A stretch of DNA of 64,000 nucleotides from positions 1 through 64,000 of the forward strand of contig NZ_LDJJ01000007.1 in assembly GCF_001431465.1 (NCBI RefSeq), read 5' to 3'. Below are positions 1 to 8,574 of this stretch, one piece after another. A program made the translations under genes and the position numbers. This stretch comes from Stenotrophomonas terrae (GTDB lineage Bacteria > Pseudomonadota > Gammaproteobacteria > Xanthomonadales > Xanthomonadaceae). How positions within the stretch are numbered: position 1 is the first letter of the stretch; each line of letters opens with the position of its first letter. The notes below the pieces were generated by a model that was not told the DNA's origin, ran no database searches, and saw only the letters and a list, made by a program, of their open reading frames with translations.

Positions 1-118
1 CCCTCCCCTTGCCTGCGGCAAAGGGAGGGAGCAACCGCTTAGCCTCCCCAGCCCTCCGCTCCGCCTGCGGCGTAAGGACTGCAAAGGCAGGGAGCAAAGC
101 AGCGTCGCTGCCGCTCGG

Positions 119-484
119 TCAGCCGCGCAGCAGGAAGAACGGCAGCAATACCAATGCCGCGGCCGCCACCATGCCCAGCAGTACCGCGACCACAAAGCCT
201 GGCCGCTGCCGCAGCATCGAAGCAAAGGTCTCGGCACTGCCATCACGCAATGCCGCCTGACGTTCATCGCGAACCCGCTGCCCGCGTTCAGCCTGATAGG
301 TCGCCATCAAGGCCTTCGCGCGGGGTTGGTCGTCGTTGTCGCGCAGCCAGATGCCGCCACTGGAAATACCCCAGGGGCTGGCTTCGGTGCGGTACCAGGC
401 GATGCCATTGCGGTCGAGCAGCTGCCCGACCTCGAAGCTTTCGTCGTCGCCGACATTACGTAGATTGAGCAGCAGTTTGGCCAT
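119..484 (-). CDS. DUF6164-like small membrane protein
   Basis: The predicted product is 121 aa. The N-terminal two thirds is soluble and carries conserved-looking aromatic and Asp/Arg stretches (for example GISSGGIWL near residue 40). It ends in a single hydrophobic segment, roughly residues 96-117, followed by an Arg, so it is probably tail-anchored in the inner membrane. Length and layout resemble the uncharacterised DUF6164 proteins of Xanthomonadaceae; I am recalling that family rather than searching for it. It is divergent from the FKBP gene, about 60 bp away. No function can be assigned. Confidence 0.7.
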   Translation of the reverse strand: MAKLLLNLRNVGDDESFEVGQLLDRNGIAWYRTEASPWGISSGGIWLRDNDDQPRAKALMATYQAERGQRVRDERQAALRDGSAETFASMLRQRPGFVVAVLLGMVAAAALVLLPFFLLRG

Positions 485-544
485 GCCGCCATGATACCCG
501 GCGACGATGCGCTACCCTGCACGCCCATTTCAACGGAGCGCGCC

Positions 545-976
545 ATGCGTCGCCTGTTCATTCCGCTGCTGCTGTCCCTGCTGGCCGCCGGCTGCACCCC
601 GCCTGGCCCGCCGCCGGGCGGCACGATTGCCAAATTCGAACACATCGATACCCAGCCCGGCACCGGCGCCGAAGCCGTGCCAGGCAGCAAGGTCACAGTG
701 CATTACAGCGGCTGGATCTACGACGAGCGCAGCGCCGACAAGCACGGCGAGAAGTTCGACAGCTCGGTGGATCGCGGCGAACCGTTCAGCTTCAACCTTG
801 GCGACAAGCAGGTCATCCGCGGCTGGGACGAAGGTGTGGCTGGCATGAAGGTTGGCGGCAAGCGCACGCTGATGATTCCCGCCGAATACGGCTATGGCAA
901 TCGCGGCGTCGGCCCGATCCCGGCCGGCTCCTCGTTGGTCTTCGATGTAGAACTGCTCGATGTCAAAGCTCGCTGA
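545..976 (+). CDS. FKBP-type peptidyl-prolyl isomerase lipoprotein
   Basis: The product is 143 aa from the ATG at 545, which follows a GGAG at good spacing; an upstream in-frame ATG at 491 would bury the signal peptide. Residues 1-15 form a lipoprotein signal ending in LLAAGC, so the mature protein is predicted to be lipid-anchored and exported. The rest is one FKBP domain with VHYSGW, FDSS, GWDEGVAGMKVG and the AEYGYG loop, expected to catalyse cis-trans proline isomerisation during folding in the periplasm. The end overlaps the next gene by 17 bp, suggesting translational coupling. Confidence 0.88.
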   Translation: MRRLFIPLLLSLLAAGCTPPGPPPGGTIAKFEHIDTQPGTGAEAVPGSKVTVHYSGWIYDERSADKHGEKFDSSVDRGEPFSFNLGDKQVIRGWDEGVAGMKVGGKRTLMIPAEYGYGNRGVGPIPAGSSLVFDVELLDVKAR

Positions 977-2192
977 TAAAACCGTTGCCGTCATCGGCGG
1001 CGGCCCGGCCGGCCTGTTTGCCGCCGAGCGCCTGCGCGCAAGCGGGCTGAAGGTCAACCTGTACGAGGCCAAGGGCTCGCCCGGGCGCAAGTTCCTGATC
1101 GCCGGCAAAGGTGGGCTCAACCTCACCCATTCCGATCCGCGGCCGCTGTTCGACAGCCGCTACCGGGAGCGCCAGAGCGAGATCGCCAGCTGGCTGGACG
1201 GCTTTGATGCCGACGCCCTGCGTCGCTGGGCGGCCGGTCTGGGCGTGGAAACCTATGTCGGCAGTTCCGGCCGGGTATTCCCGGTGGACCGCAAGGCCGC
1301 ACCGCTGCTGCGCGGCTGGGTACGCCGTTTGAAAGAACAAGGTGTGCGCTTCCACGTGCAGCATCGCTGGCTTGGCTGGAGCGAAGACGGCAGCCTGCGC
1401 ATGGCCACCGCCGATGGCGAAATCAGCGTGCACGCCGATGCCACGGTGCTGGCCGTGGGCGGCGGCAGCTGGCCGGAACTGGGCTCCGATGGCAGCTGGA
1501 TGCCGGTACTGCAGCAACGCGGCGTTGATACCGCGCCACTGCAGCCAGCCAACTGCGGCTTCGATATCGATTGGAGCGCGCACTTCCGCGACCGCCATGC
1601 CGGCGCGCCGCTGAAGCCGGTGATTGCGCATTGGACCAACCTGCAGGGACAAGCACAGTCGCTGCAAGGCGAATGCGTGGTCAGCCAGTACGGCATTGAA
1701 GGCAGCCTGATCTATGCGCTGGCCGCCGACCTGCGCGAGACCCTGAATCGCGACGGTGCGGTGACACTGGAGCTGGATCTGGTGCCCGGCCGCGATGAAG
1801 CGCGCCTGCTTGCCGACCTGGGCCGCGCCCGCAAGGGCCGCAGCTTCGGCGAGCACCTGCGCCGCGCCGCCGGTCTGGACGCAGCCAAGGCCGGTCTGCT
1901 GTTTGAAGTACTGGGCAAGGATGCCGGCAACGACCTTGCAGCGGTGGCACGTACGCTCAAGCGCCTGCCGCTGTCGCTGTTGCGCCCGCGCCCCATGGCC
2001 GAAACCATCAGCACCGCTGGCGGTGTTCGCTTGGAAGCGCTGGACGATGGCCTGATGCTCAAGGCGCAGCCGGGCGTGTTCTGCGCCGGCGAAATGCTGG
2101 ACTGGGAAGCCCCCACCGGTGGCTACCTGCTGACCGCCTGCTATGCCAGCGGCCAGCGCGCCGCCGAAGGCGTGGAGCGCTGGATCCTGTAG
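960..2192 (+). CDS. NAD(P)/FAD-dependent oxidoreductase (BaiN/HI0933, TIGR03862-like flavoprotein)
   Basis: This 410-aa flavoprotein begins with a Rossmann FAD-binding motif (VIGGGPAGLFAAE, residues 11-23), followed by the family signature GKGGLNLTHS near residue 50. It ends with the second FAD contact, GEMLDWEAPTGGYLL, near residues 378-392. This pattern identifies the HI0933/BaiN family, whose substrates are mostly unknown. The start overlaps the end of the FKBP gene, so the two are probably cotranscribed. The stop codon TAG is part of the GTAG head of a REP-like repeat, so the gene ends inside that element. Confidence 0.85.
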   Translation: MSKLADKTVAVIGGGPAGLFAAERLRASGLKVNLYEAKGSPGRKFLIAGKGGLNLTHSDPRPLFDSRYRERQSEIASWLDGFDADALRRWAAGLGVETYVGSSGRVFPVDRKAAPLLRGWVRRLKEQGVRFHVQHRWLGWSEDGSLRMATADGEISVHADATVLAVGGGSWPELGSDGSWMPVLQQRGVDTAPLQPANCGFDIDWSAHFRDRHAGAPLKPVIAHWTNLQGQAQSLQGECVVSQYGIEGSLIYALAADLRETLNRDGAVTLELDLVPGRDEARLLADLGRARKGRSFGEHLRRAAGLDAAKAGLLFEVLGKDAGNDLAAVARTLKRLPLSLLRPRPMAETISTAGGVRLEALDDGLMLKAQPGVFCAGEMLDWEAPTGGYLLTACYASGQRAAEGVERWIL

Positions 2193-2317
2193 TGCCGACC
2201 CATGGTCGTACGCCGCTCCATGTAGGAGCGGCGTAAGCCGCGACACTGGCAATCAATCAGATTGCGGACAAGCCGGCACTTCGTTGCTCCCGGCTTCGCG
2301 GCTTACGCCGCTCCTAC
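2189..2317. repeat. GTAG-headed REP (SMAG-like) repeats
   Basis: Three palindromic units of 20-23 bp fill this gap: GTAGTGCCGACCCATGGTCG at 2189, a GTAGGAGCGGCGTAAGCCGC unit at 2222, and its inverted partner ending CTCCTAC at 2317. The last two face each other and could fold into one long hairpin of about 96 bp. The GTAG head matches the SMAG repeats described for Stenotrophomonas maltophilia. They probably act as mRNA-end structures for the convergent genes on either side. Confidence 0.75.
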
Positions 2318-2327
2318 AAAAACCTGA

Positions 2328-3950
2328 TCAGCACATCTTGCTGGTGCGCAGCGCCGCGATACGCGCCGGCGGCGTGAACGAATCACTGCGTGCTTCGGCC
2401 CAGTATTCGCGGAACACGGTGTGCTCAGGCACCTTCTTCAACAGCTCGCCCGGTGCCAGGTAACGATACAGGCTGGCCAGCGAGCGGATCTCCACCGGCG
2501 ATACACGACGCAGGATGTGCTCCGGCCCCAGTTCGGACGTATCGTGCAGGCCGGCTGCGCCAAGCAGGTCGCGCAGCGCGCGCATGGTGTTCTGGTGGTA
2601 ATTGAACACGCGCTGGCCCTTGTCGACCGGCTCGAGATGGCGCCAGCGGCTCGGGTCCTGGGTGGCGATGCCGGTCGGGCATTTGTCGTTGTGGCAGCTC
2701 AGCGACTGGATGCAGCCCAGCGCGAACATATAGCCGCGCCCGGCATTGCACCAGTCAGCGCCCAGGGCGATGGTGCGGGCGATATCAAACGCCGTGGTCA
2801 CCTTGCCGGCCGCGCCCAGGCGGATGCGGTCACGCAACCCAAGCCCAACCAGCGTGTTATGCACCAGGATCAGCGCTTCATTCATCGGCACGCCAACGTG
2901 ATCGATGAACTCGGCGGGCGCGGCACCGGTGCCGCCTTCGGCGCCGTCGACCACGATGTAGTCCGGCATCATCCCGGTTTCCAGCATCGCCTTGGCGATG
3001 CCGAACCATTCCCACGGATGGCCGATGGCCAGCTTGAAGCCGACCGGCTTGCCGCCGGACAGCTCACGCAGGCGTGCAACGAACTGCAGCAGTTCAATCG
3101 GCGTGGAGAAGGCCGAATGCTTGGACGGCGAGACGCAATCCACGCCCATCGGCACGCCACGGGTTGCGGAGATTTCGGCGCTGACCTTGGCCGCCGGCAA
3201 TACACCGCCGTGGCCGGGCTTGGCACCCTGCGAGAGCTTGATCTCGATCATCTTGACCTGATCGGAACTGGCGTTCTCGACGAAGCGCTCTTCACTGAAA
3301 CGGCCGTTGTCATCGCGGCAACCGAAATAACCCGAGCCGATTTCCCAGACCAGATCGCCGCCGTTTTCGCGGTGATAAGGCGAAATCGAGCCTTCACCGG
3401 TGTCGTGGCAGAAACCACCCAGCTTTGCTCCCTTGTTCAGCGCGCGGATCGCATTGGCCGACAAGGAACCAAAGCTCATCGCCGAAATATTGAACACGCT
3501 GGCCGAATAGGGCTTTGCGCATTCGGCACCAATCACCACGCGGAAATCGTGGTGCGCAATGGTGGTGGGTGCCAGCGAATGATTGATCCATTCGTAGTCC
3601 ACCGCGTAGGCACTGCGCAGCGTGCCGAACGGCACCACGTCCATCTCGTTGCGCGAACGCTGGTAGATCAGCTGGCGCTGCTGGCGCGAGAACGGCACGT
3701 CTTCCAGATCGCTCTGCACGAAATACTGGCGGATCTCCGGGCCGATCGATTCGAAGCCGTAACGGAAGTGCGCCAGTACCGGGTAGTTGCGCCGCAGCAC
3801 GCTGCGCCGCTGCAGCACGTCCCAGGTGCCGAGCAAGGCCATCAGTCCAAACAGGCCCACCCCCCAATACCAAGCAGGCCAATGGGTAGCCAGCGCCAGC
3901 GATACTGGCAACAGGATCAGCGCCAGCACATAAACCAGATAACGATGCAT
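2328..3950 (-). CDS. FMN-binding glutamate-synthase-family protein
   Basis: The product is 540 aa. Two N-terminal hydrophobic segments (about residues 5-45) suggest membrane attachment. The rest matches the FMN/Fe-S core of the glutamate synthase large subunit: SMSFGSLS, the glycine-rich AEGGTGAAPAEF region, a GAAGKV stretch and CPTGIATQDP. It lacks the glutaminase domain, as is usual for these stand-alone GltB-like proteins, so it is not itself a full glutamate synthase. The redox reaction is unknown. It is followed on the same strand, after about 30 bp, by the UDP-sugar dehydrogenase gene. Confidence 0.85.
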   Translation of the reverse strand: MHRYLVYVLALILLPVSLALATHWPAWYWGVGLFGLMALLGTWDVLQRRSVLRRNYPVLAHFRYGFESIGPEIRQYFVQSDLEDVPFSRQQRQLIYQRSRNEMDVVPFGTLRSAYAVDYEWINHSLAPTTIAHHDFRVVIGAECAKPYSASVFNISAMSFGSLSANAIRALNKGAKLGGFCHDTGEGSISPYHRENGGDLVWEIGSGYFGCRDDNGRFSEERFVENASSDQVKMIEIKLSQGAKPGHGGVLPAAKVSAEISATRGVPMGVDCVSPSKHSAFSTPIELLQFVARLRELSGGKPVGFKLAIGHPWEWFGIAKAMLETGMMPDYIVVDGAEGGTGAAPAEFIDHVGVPMNEALILVHNTLVGLGLRDRIRLGAAGKVTTAFDIARTIALGADWCNAGRGYMFALGCIQSLSCHNDKCPTGIATQDPSRWRHLEPVDKGQRVFNYHQNTMRALRDLLGAAGLHDTSELGPEHILRRVSPVEIRSLASLYRYLAPGELLKKVPEHTVFREYWAEARSDSFTPPARIAALRTSKMC

Positions 3951-3981
3951 TACCGTCCTCGACCTACACGGATGGCGGATT

Positions 3982-5271
3982 CTACAACCGGTCGTCCACT
4001 ACTTGCCTCGGCCAGGCCGATTTCACGTCGTAGACCACCATGTCCGGCACACCCAAGGCACGGATCTGCGCGGCGTCGAAGGCACGGAACTGCTGATGCG
4101 CCACCGCCAGCACCACCGCATCGTAGATCCCCTGCTGCGGTGCCTTCACAAGTTCCACACCACCCATGTCATGCGCATTGCGCGGGTCGGCCCAGGGGTC
4201 ATAGGCATCTACATGCGCGCCGGCGGCGGCCAGCATCTGCACCAGGTCCAGGCCACGGCTGTTGCGCAGGTCCGGGCAGTCCTCCTTGAAGGTCACGCCC
4301 AGCACCAGCACGTGCGCGTTCTGCAGTGGTTTGTTTTTATCCTCAAGCAGGCCACGCACGCGGGTGACCACATGCGCCACCACCCGGTTGTTGACCTGCC
4401 GTGCGGTGTGGATCAGATCCGGGTGGTAACCCACGCTTTCGGATTTGTGCAGCAGGTAGTACGGATCCACGCCAATGCAGTGGCCGCCCACCATGCCGGG
4501 CCGGAACGGCAGGAAATTCCACTTGGTACCCGCAGCTTCCAGCACATCCAAGGTATCGATGCCGAGTTTGTCGAAGATCAGCGCCAGCTCGTTGACCAAG
4601 GCGATGTTCACGTCGCGCTGGATGTTCTCCACCACCTTGGCAGCCTCGGCCACACGCAGCGATGACGCCGGCCAGGTACCGGCGGTAATGATGCGCCGAT
4701 ACAGGCCATCCACCAGCGCCGCCGCCTCGGGGGTGGAGCCGGAGGTGATCTTCTTGATATCCGGAAGGCGCCGCTGGCGGTCGCCCGGATTGATCCGCTC
4801 CGGGCTGTAGCCGCAGTAGAAATCCTGGTTGAAACGCAGCCCCGAACCCTGCTCCAGCAACGGCACGCAGACCTCTTCGGTAGTGCCCGGATAGACGGTG
4901 GATTCGTAGATCACCAGGTCACCGCGCTTGAGCACGCTGGCAATCAACGCCGTCGCGCTGCGCAGCGGTGCCAGATCCGGTTGCTCATAGGCATCGATCG
5001 GGGTCGGCACGGTCACGATGAAAACATTGCGCGCGGCCAGTTCGGCCGCAGCCGAGGTATAGCGCGCATGCACTGCCGCGCTCAGCTCGGCATCATCCAG
5101 TTCCAGCGTATGGTCGTGCCCGACCTGGAGTTCGGCGACGCGGGCGGTATCGATGTCATAACCCAGGGTATCGAGCGTCTTGCCGAACTCAACGGCCAAT
5201 GGCAGGCCAACATAGCCCAGCCCGATGATGGCGATCTGCGGCGCAGCCGCGGCGGTGATCTCGGCGCTCAT
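3982..5271 (-). CDS. nucleotide-sugar dehydrogenase (TviB/WbpO type)
   Basis: The product is 429 aa. It has an N-terminal NAD-binding fold (IAIIGLGYVGLPLA, residues 13-26), a central dimerisation helix, and the catalytic-cysteine motif GGHCIGVDPYYL near residue 275. It would oxidise C6 of a UDP-sugar, probably UDP-GlcNAc or UDP-GalNAc, to the uronic acid for surface polysaccharide. Sequence resembles TviB/WbpO more than UDP-glucose dehydrogenases (GYSPERINPGD is typical). Before prophage insertion it would have lain next to tRNA-Leu. No polysaccharide cluster is adjacent here. Confidence 0.87.
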   Translation of the reverse strand: MSAEITAAAAPQIAIIGLGYVGLPLAVEFGKTLDTLGYDIDTARVAELQVGHDHTLELDDAELSAAVHARYTSAAAELAARNVFIVTVPTPIDAYEQPDLAPLRSATALIASVLKRGDLVIYESTVYPGTTEEVCVPLLEQGSGLRFNQDFYCGYSPERINPGDRQRRLPDIKKITSGSTPEAAALVDGLYRRIITAGTWPASSLRVAEAAKVVENIQRDVNIALVNELALIFDKLGIDTLDVLEAAGTKWNFLPFRPGMVGGHCIGVDPYYLLHKSESVGYHPDLIHTARQVNNRVVAHVVTRVRGLLEDKNKPLQNAHVLVLGVTFKEDCPDLRNSRGLDLVQMLAAAGAHVDAYDPWADPRNAHDMGGVELVKAPQQGIYDAVVLAVAHQQFRAFDAAQIRALGVPDMVVYDVKSAWPRQVVDDRL

Positions 5272-5293
5272 GCCATCCCTTGAGGTTGCAAAC

Positions 5294-5350
5294 TGGTGCC
5301 CGGAGCCGGAATCGAACCGGCAAGGCCTTGCGGCCGGCGGATTTTAAGTC
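5294..5350 (-). repeat. attL: duplicated 3' part of tRNA-Leu
   Basis: These 57 bases are identical to 34797-34853. They cover the tRNA from the anticodon loop to the encoded CCA. The 5' half of a tRNA is absent here, so this is the displaced fragment left by integration rather than a working tRNA. Chromosomal sequence (the UDP-sugar dehydrogenase) lies to its left. Confidence 0.95.
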
Positions 5351-5750
5351 ACACAGGCTACCCTAACTGATTGATTCAATTGGGACGCAAGTCGACTAAA
5401 CAGGGTCATTTTCCCACATCGACTGCACAAAAGCTGCACAGGAAAATTACCGCGGCACCCTCGCCTCGCGGGCCGGCCGAGTGCCGCGGATCAGTGCCTG
5501 CAGAGTCGCGACGTCAACCCTATGGAACCCCTCTTCGGGAGCCAACCAAGAGTAGCCCGGAAGCTTTGATGAAGAGGGACTTCCCCAAGAGTCAGGACGA
5601 CAAACCCACCTACGGGGGGGGGTCTTTGTCTCAGGTAGCTTTGGCAAACAGTGAATCCAGGAGCTCACCCGGTGAACGAATCACACAACTCGCCGAGAAA
5701 GAGCCTATGGTGATGGGATAGAAGCGCACCTAGTGCTTCGGGCCACCCCG
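5351..5750. other. left prophage end without a supported gene
   Basis: About 400 bp between attL and the first credible gene. It holds a candidate integrase arm-type site at 5423-5441 (two copies of CTGCACA in tandem), which is also present near the right end at 34728-34747. Open frames on both strands lack a ribosome-binding site and have unconvincing composition. A run of eight G at about 5616 is notable. Confidence 0.5.
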
Positions 5751-6011
5751 ATGAGCTATGAAGACGTAAAAACAGATCTCGATGATCTCGCTATTGAGAT
5801 GGCCACCTCAAATCACGCTTGGACCAAAAGTAGACGGCTAGAAAAACTGAGAGCCTTAGCCATTCTAACGAGGCGCGCTCTGAAGGAAGCCACAGGCACA
5901 TCCAACGAGCAGGAGCGCCGAAATAGCATTGAGGCAGTACTGGATAGAATCAAGAGTATGTTGGCCGCCACAGAGCAGCTTGAAGCCTTGCAGGAAAGCT
6001 ACCGGAACTGA
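5751..6011 (+). CDS. hypothetical helical protein
   Basis: An 86-aa product from the ATG at 5751; a GTG at 5733 in the same frame is an alternative, and neither has a clear ribosome-binding site. The protein is charged and helix-rich (EDVKTDLDDLAIEM, then a long amphipathic C-terminal part with EAVLDRIKSMLA), consistent with a small soluble or coiled-coil protein. No family is recognised. It lies at the left prophage end, where cargo genes accumulate, and its base composition is more AT-rich than the host genes. Confidence 0.5.
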   Translation: MSYEDVKTDLDDLAIEMATSNHAWTKSRRLEKLRALAILTRRALKEATGTSNEQERRNSIEAVLDRIKSMLAATEQLEALQESYRN

Positions 6012-6151
6012 GCCTCGGATTGTCCGTAGCTCAGCTCAATTGGCAAAATTTTTCCCATAGAACGGGTACCGCTCTTGCCCAGCACCTGAAGGATCTGGGA
6101 TGCAGCGAAGCTAACGCCGTGCGCCCACTTCGTCGCGCCACTTCGGGACAC

Positions 6152-6700
6152 TCAACTCAGCCGGCGATTCAGCCATGCGCGCGCGAATCGCAACTCGCGA
6201 TCGACGGTGGGACTTGAAACTCCGAGCACCGATGCAATCTCGTCCCGGCTCATCCCTCCAAAGTAAGTCAATTCAATAACACTGGCGGCGCGCGGTTCAA
6301 TCTCCACCAATTGGTTTAGCGCTTGATGCAGCGCAAGCACGTCGTAACCTATCGCGCTTTCATCTACCACATTGTCCGCATGCGAAATTGTTACATTCTC
6401 TGCATAACCGCCGCGCTTTATGGCTGAGTTAAAGCGCAAACGATCCACCAAAACCGAGCGCATCTTCAGAGCTGCGACAGATATGAAGTGCACTCGATCG
6501 CTATAGCTGATTTCACTCCCCATTAGTCGCATCAACGACTCGTTCACCAGCGCAGAAGGCTCGAGTGTGCCGCCACTGTGGTTGGACAAGCGGTTACGCG
6601 CAATCAGCATGAGGTCCGAATAAATGGCCTCGAACAAAAGGTCGCGCGCATCTATGTCACCTTGCTGCCAACGATGCAAAAAATGCGTGATCGGGTTCAA
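6152..6700 (-). CDS. ECF-type sigma factor (TIGR02999-like)
   Basis: A 182-aa protein with both sigma regions. Region 2 is near residues 8-75 (FLHRWQQGD at the N-terminus, then ARNRL and the LVNESLMRL block). Region 4 is near residues 125-180, with the helix-turn-helix MSRDEIASVLGVSSPTVDREL. This pattern fits the ECF-like group common in Xanthomonadaceae and planctomycetes, which is usually paired with a Ser/Thr kinase or anti-sigma gene; none is adjacent. The apparent start is TTG (6698-6700). It would direct RNA polymerase to an unknown promoter set. Its presence at a prophage end suggests cargo. Confidence 0.82.
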   Translation of the reverse strand: MNPITHFLHRWQQGDIDARDLLFEAIYSDLMLIARNRLSNHSGGTLEPSALVNESLMRLMGSEISYSDRVHFISVAALKMRSVLVDRLRFNSAIKRGGYAENVTISHADNVVDESAIGYDVLALHQALNQLVEIEPRAASVIELTYFGGMSRDEIASVLGVSSPTVDRELRFARAWLNRRLS

Positions 6701-6714
6701 ACTAATCCCATGCT

Positions 6715-6981
6715 TTGTGCGCGGGCGCAGATATTACATGTGTTAGCCGCACCTTAGTAATACCTAGGGTGCCCACCCTCCGCTTGATCGCCCCACTTCT
6801 AGATGCAGAGCCGGGTGTCATCGACCTCGTGGCCACGTGGCTAGTGCACTTGGAGTACACCCCGAGGGCAGCTTTCATGGGTTCGTTTAGAGGCCAGCGG
6901 CGGGCCCACGAGGCAAAGGCCCAAAAGGCCCAAGCGGCCCGTGATTGGTCCGCCGCCATTGGGCGAACCATGAAGGGATAG
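6715..6981 (+). pseudogene. degraded copy of the 10290-10511 small gene
   Basis: The 88-codon frame contains IDLVATWLVHL near its middle, matching IELVATWLVKL in the small protein at 10290-10511, and the DNA of that stretch is also similar. The sequences on either side do not match, and the frame has no clear start. I read it as a remnant of the same small gene. Immediately downstream is an SRAP gene 3' end in the opposite orientation. Confidence 0.5.
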
Positions 6982-6988
6982 TCGGGCC

Positions 6989-7024
6989 TTAGGCCGCAAT
7001 CTTGTGCTCGTAGAACAAATGCTG
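6989..7024 (-). pseudogene. remnant of SRAP gene 3' end (copy A)
   Basis: On the minus strand these bases encode a C-terminus reading FYEHKIAA-stop with a few preceding residues, like the end of the intact SRAP gene at 9078. Similarity stops after about 11 codons. It is the shortest and most diverged of three such 3' ends (6989, 8088, 9078). Confidence 0.7.
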
Positions 7025-7181
7025 GGTGTTGCCGAACGTTGCGGGCACCAACTTATTATCGTCCGCCTAAGCGCCCAGTCTAAGCCCCCATTGCGAAAGT
7101 GCTAACCACGCGTTTCAATGATGCCGCTCCACAGGCTCGCACCAACACCCCATATCGCACATCCATTAGGATAACGCCCGA

Positions 7182-7925
7182 ATGCGAACCCTCAAGCTCA
7201 CAATTTACCTTGGCATCGCCTTGACCAGCACTTCAGTCTTTGCAGAGACACCGCCTGACGTATCAGACCTCGTCGATGCCCGAGGTGCGGGAGGTGAGAC
7301 GCAGCTTCTCTCCCGTGGTTACGAAGTGCGCGATTCAAACACGGTGGGCGATCAACGCTTCACCTTCTGGTGGAAAGCCAAGACGTTACAGTGCATCTCC
7401 GTTTCCACAGTGGATGGGCGATACGCTTCGATTCAGTCGGTCCCAGCGGCTAACTGTGGTGGGCAGTCGGAAAGCGATTCCCAATCGTCAGGGACGGCTA
7501 CCCGTGATGGCCAATCGCTAGTACTTGTTTGTTACGGCGCAGGAACTCGGCCAACAGTTAAGAGCGATCCGACCTACTCGTGGGACAAGGATGATCACAA
7601 GTGGAAGTCTAGTGAGACCGTCCACAGCAGTACGGAAGGCTTCAACGGAGACGTACAGATCGAGCTGTACGGTGACCATGGCCGGATTCACTTGAGCCAG
7701 GGCTTGGTTCCCCCGATCAATTCGGGCGGTGACCATGGCTGGTGGGAGCTGGATAACCTCGTGGTCGGACCAGGCGTGATCACTGCCGGGTATCGCCTCA
7801 ACGGCATGAATAAGCCAAGGATTCATGTGGACCGTCGCACCGGCCAGATCACCATCCAAGGCGCATCAAACTTTGCCGGTCAATGCGACATTGGGAATTT
7901 TGCGGGCGGCCAACGCCGATTCTGA
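7182..7925 (+). CDS. secreted protein of unknown function
   Basis: A 247-aa product with a clear N-terminal signal peptide (cleavage near VFAE, residue 21), so probably periplasmic or secreted. The N-terminal domain has a DLVDARGAGGE motif followed by an aromatic/Cys region (FTFWWKAKTLQC). The C-terminal part has GDHGRIHL, a GWWEL turn and YRLNGMNKPRIHVDRRTG. I have seen this two-part pattern in uncharacterised proteobacterial exported proteins, but know no function. It is followed by a good terminator and lies between two SRAP 3'-end remnants, so it is probably a moron cassette with its own transcription unit. Confidence 0.75.
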   Translation: MRTLKLTIYLGIALTSTSVFAETPPDVSDLVDARGAGGETQLLSRGYEVRDSNTVGDQRFTFWWKAKTLQCISVSTVDGRYASIQSVPAANCGGQSESDSQSSGTATRDGQSLVLVCYGAGTRPTVKSDPTYSWDKDDHKWKSSETVHSSTEGFNGDVQIELYGDHGRIHLSQGLVPPINSGGDHGWWELDNLVVGPGVITAGYRLNGMNKPRIHVDRRTGQITIQGASNFAGQCDIGNFAGGQRRF

Positions 7926-7959
7926 TGCCTGACTGCTTTTCGCAGCAACGAACTTAGGG

Positions 7960-7983
7960 GCCCCTCTTTTGGAGGGGCTTTTA
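7960..7983 (+). terminator. rho-independent terminator after the secreted protein gene
   Basis: A 7-bp GC stem (GCCCCTC / GAGGGGC) with a TTTT-containing loop, followed by a T-rich run. It lies 35 bp after the stop of the 7182-7925 gene. Confidence 0.85.
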
Positions 7984-8087
7984 CATTGGCGAGTGTTGCG
8001 ACGACTATCCCCGCCGTATGCGCTACGCGGCCGGTTCGCTGCAATTTCCCCGCATCTTCTTAATTTTTACTGGTATCCAATGACCGT

Positions 8088-8172
8088 TCAGGCAGCAATC
8101 TTGTGCTCGTAGAACGGATGCCGCTTGTCGTCGAAGATCGCGTTCAGCGCCTGCTGGATGCGGGACCCGGGT
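8088..8172 (-). pseudogene. remnant of SRAP gene 3' end (copy B)
   Basis: The minus strand encodes about 25 codons matching the SRAP C-terminus: DDKRHPFYEHKIAA-stop is identical, and the preceding residues (QQALNAIF) resemble the intact QALYDVF. A stop codon interrupts the frame just upstream. The DNA identity with 9078-9150 is nearly complete over about 45 bp, so the duplication is fairly recent. Confidence 0.75.
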
Positions 8173-8182
8173 TGCGCCGACC

Positions 8183-8494
8183 TCACCTGGGCGCCCTGAC
8201 CTCAGCCGCCGGCCGCTTGCTGATCAGGGCCTGCAGCACTGCCTTCTCCCGCGATCGACGGCGAGGCTTCACCGGCCGGCTGGGCAGGTCCTTGCCGCGA
8301 GCCACGATCCAGCGCTCAACCCACATCTTGCCCTGGCGGTAGGAGCCGGCCTTGAACCAGAAGGACCGGCCTTGCCAGTTGAGCGTACCAGCCACCCTCC
8401 CCGTCTCCAGCTTCAAGACCGCCACAGTCCCGTAGTTGAAGCACAGGTAGCAGGTGTCGGGGTTGTCGATCCAGTGGTATGGGGTTGGGAGCAT
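8183..8494 (-). CDS. hypothetical protein
   Basis: A 103-aa frame from ATG 8494. It is rich in aromatic residues in its first two thirds (YHWIDNPDTCYLCFNYG; WQGRSFWFKAGSYRQGKMWVERW) and has a basic tail. The composition looks like a real small DNA- or RNA-binding phage protein rather than a shadow frame. There is no convincing ribosome-binding site, and no family is recognised. It lies just inside SRAP remnant B, so it may be part of a cargo module or itself truncated. Confidence 0.4.
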   Translation of the reverse strand: MLPTPYHWIDNPDTCYLCFNYGTVAVLKLETGRVAGTLNWQGRSFWFKAGSYRQGKMWVERWIVARGKDLPSRPVKPRRRSREKAVLQALISKRPAAEVRAPR

Positions 8495-8574
8495 GGCCCA
8501 GCATGGGGCCGGCCTGTCTCAGCGGCGGGGACGAGGAGTCCGCTAGGCAAGAGCTAAACAGTGCAGTCGACTTG

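Noticed and set aside
2421..4289. 622-codon open frame on the plus strand
   Set aside because: It lies opposite the well-recognised glutamate-synthase-like gene; long antisense frames are common in GC-rich DNA, and its translation shows no protein-like pattern.
5294..5350. second tRNA-Leu gene
   Set aside because: Only the 3' half is present; there is no 5' acceptor or D arm, so it is an att duplicate.
5371..5721. open frames on both strands near attL (5371-5721 plus, 5447-5668 minus)
   Set aside because: No ribosome-binding site and unconvincing composition; the minus frame is somewhat protein-like, but I could not support it.
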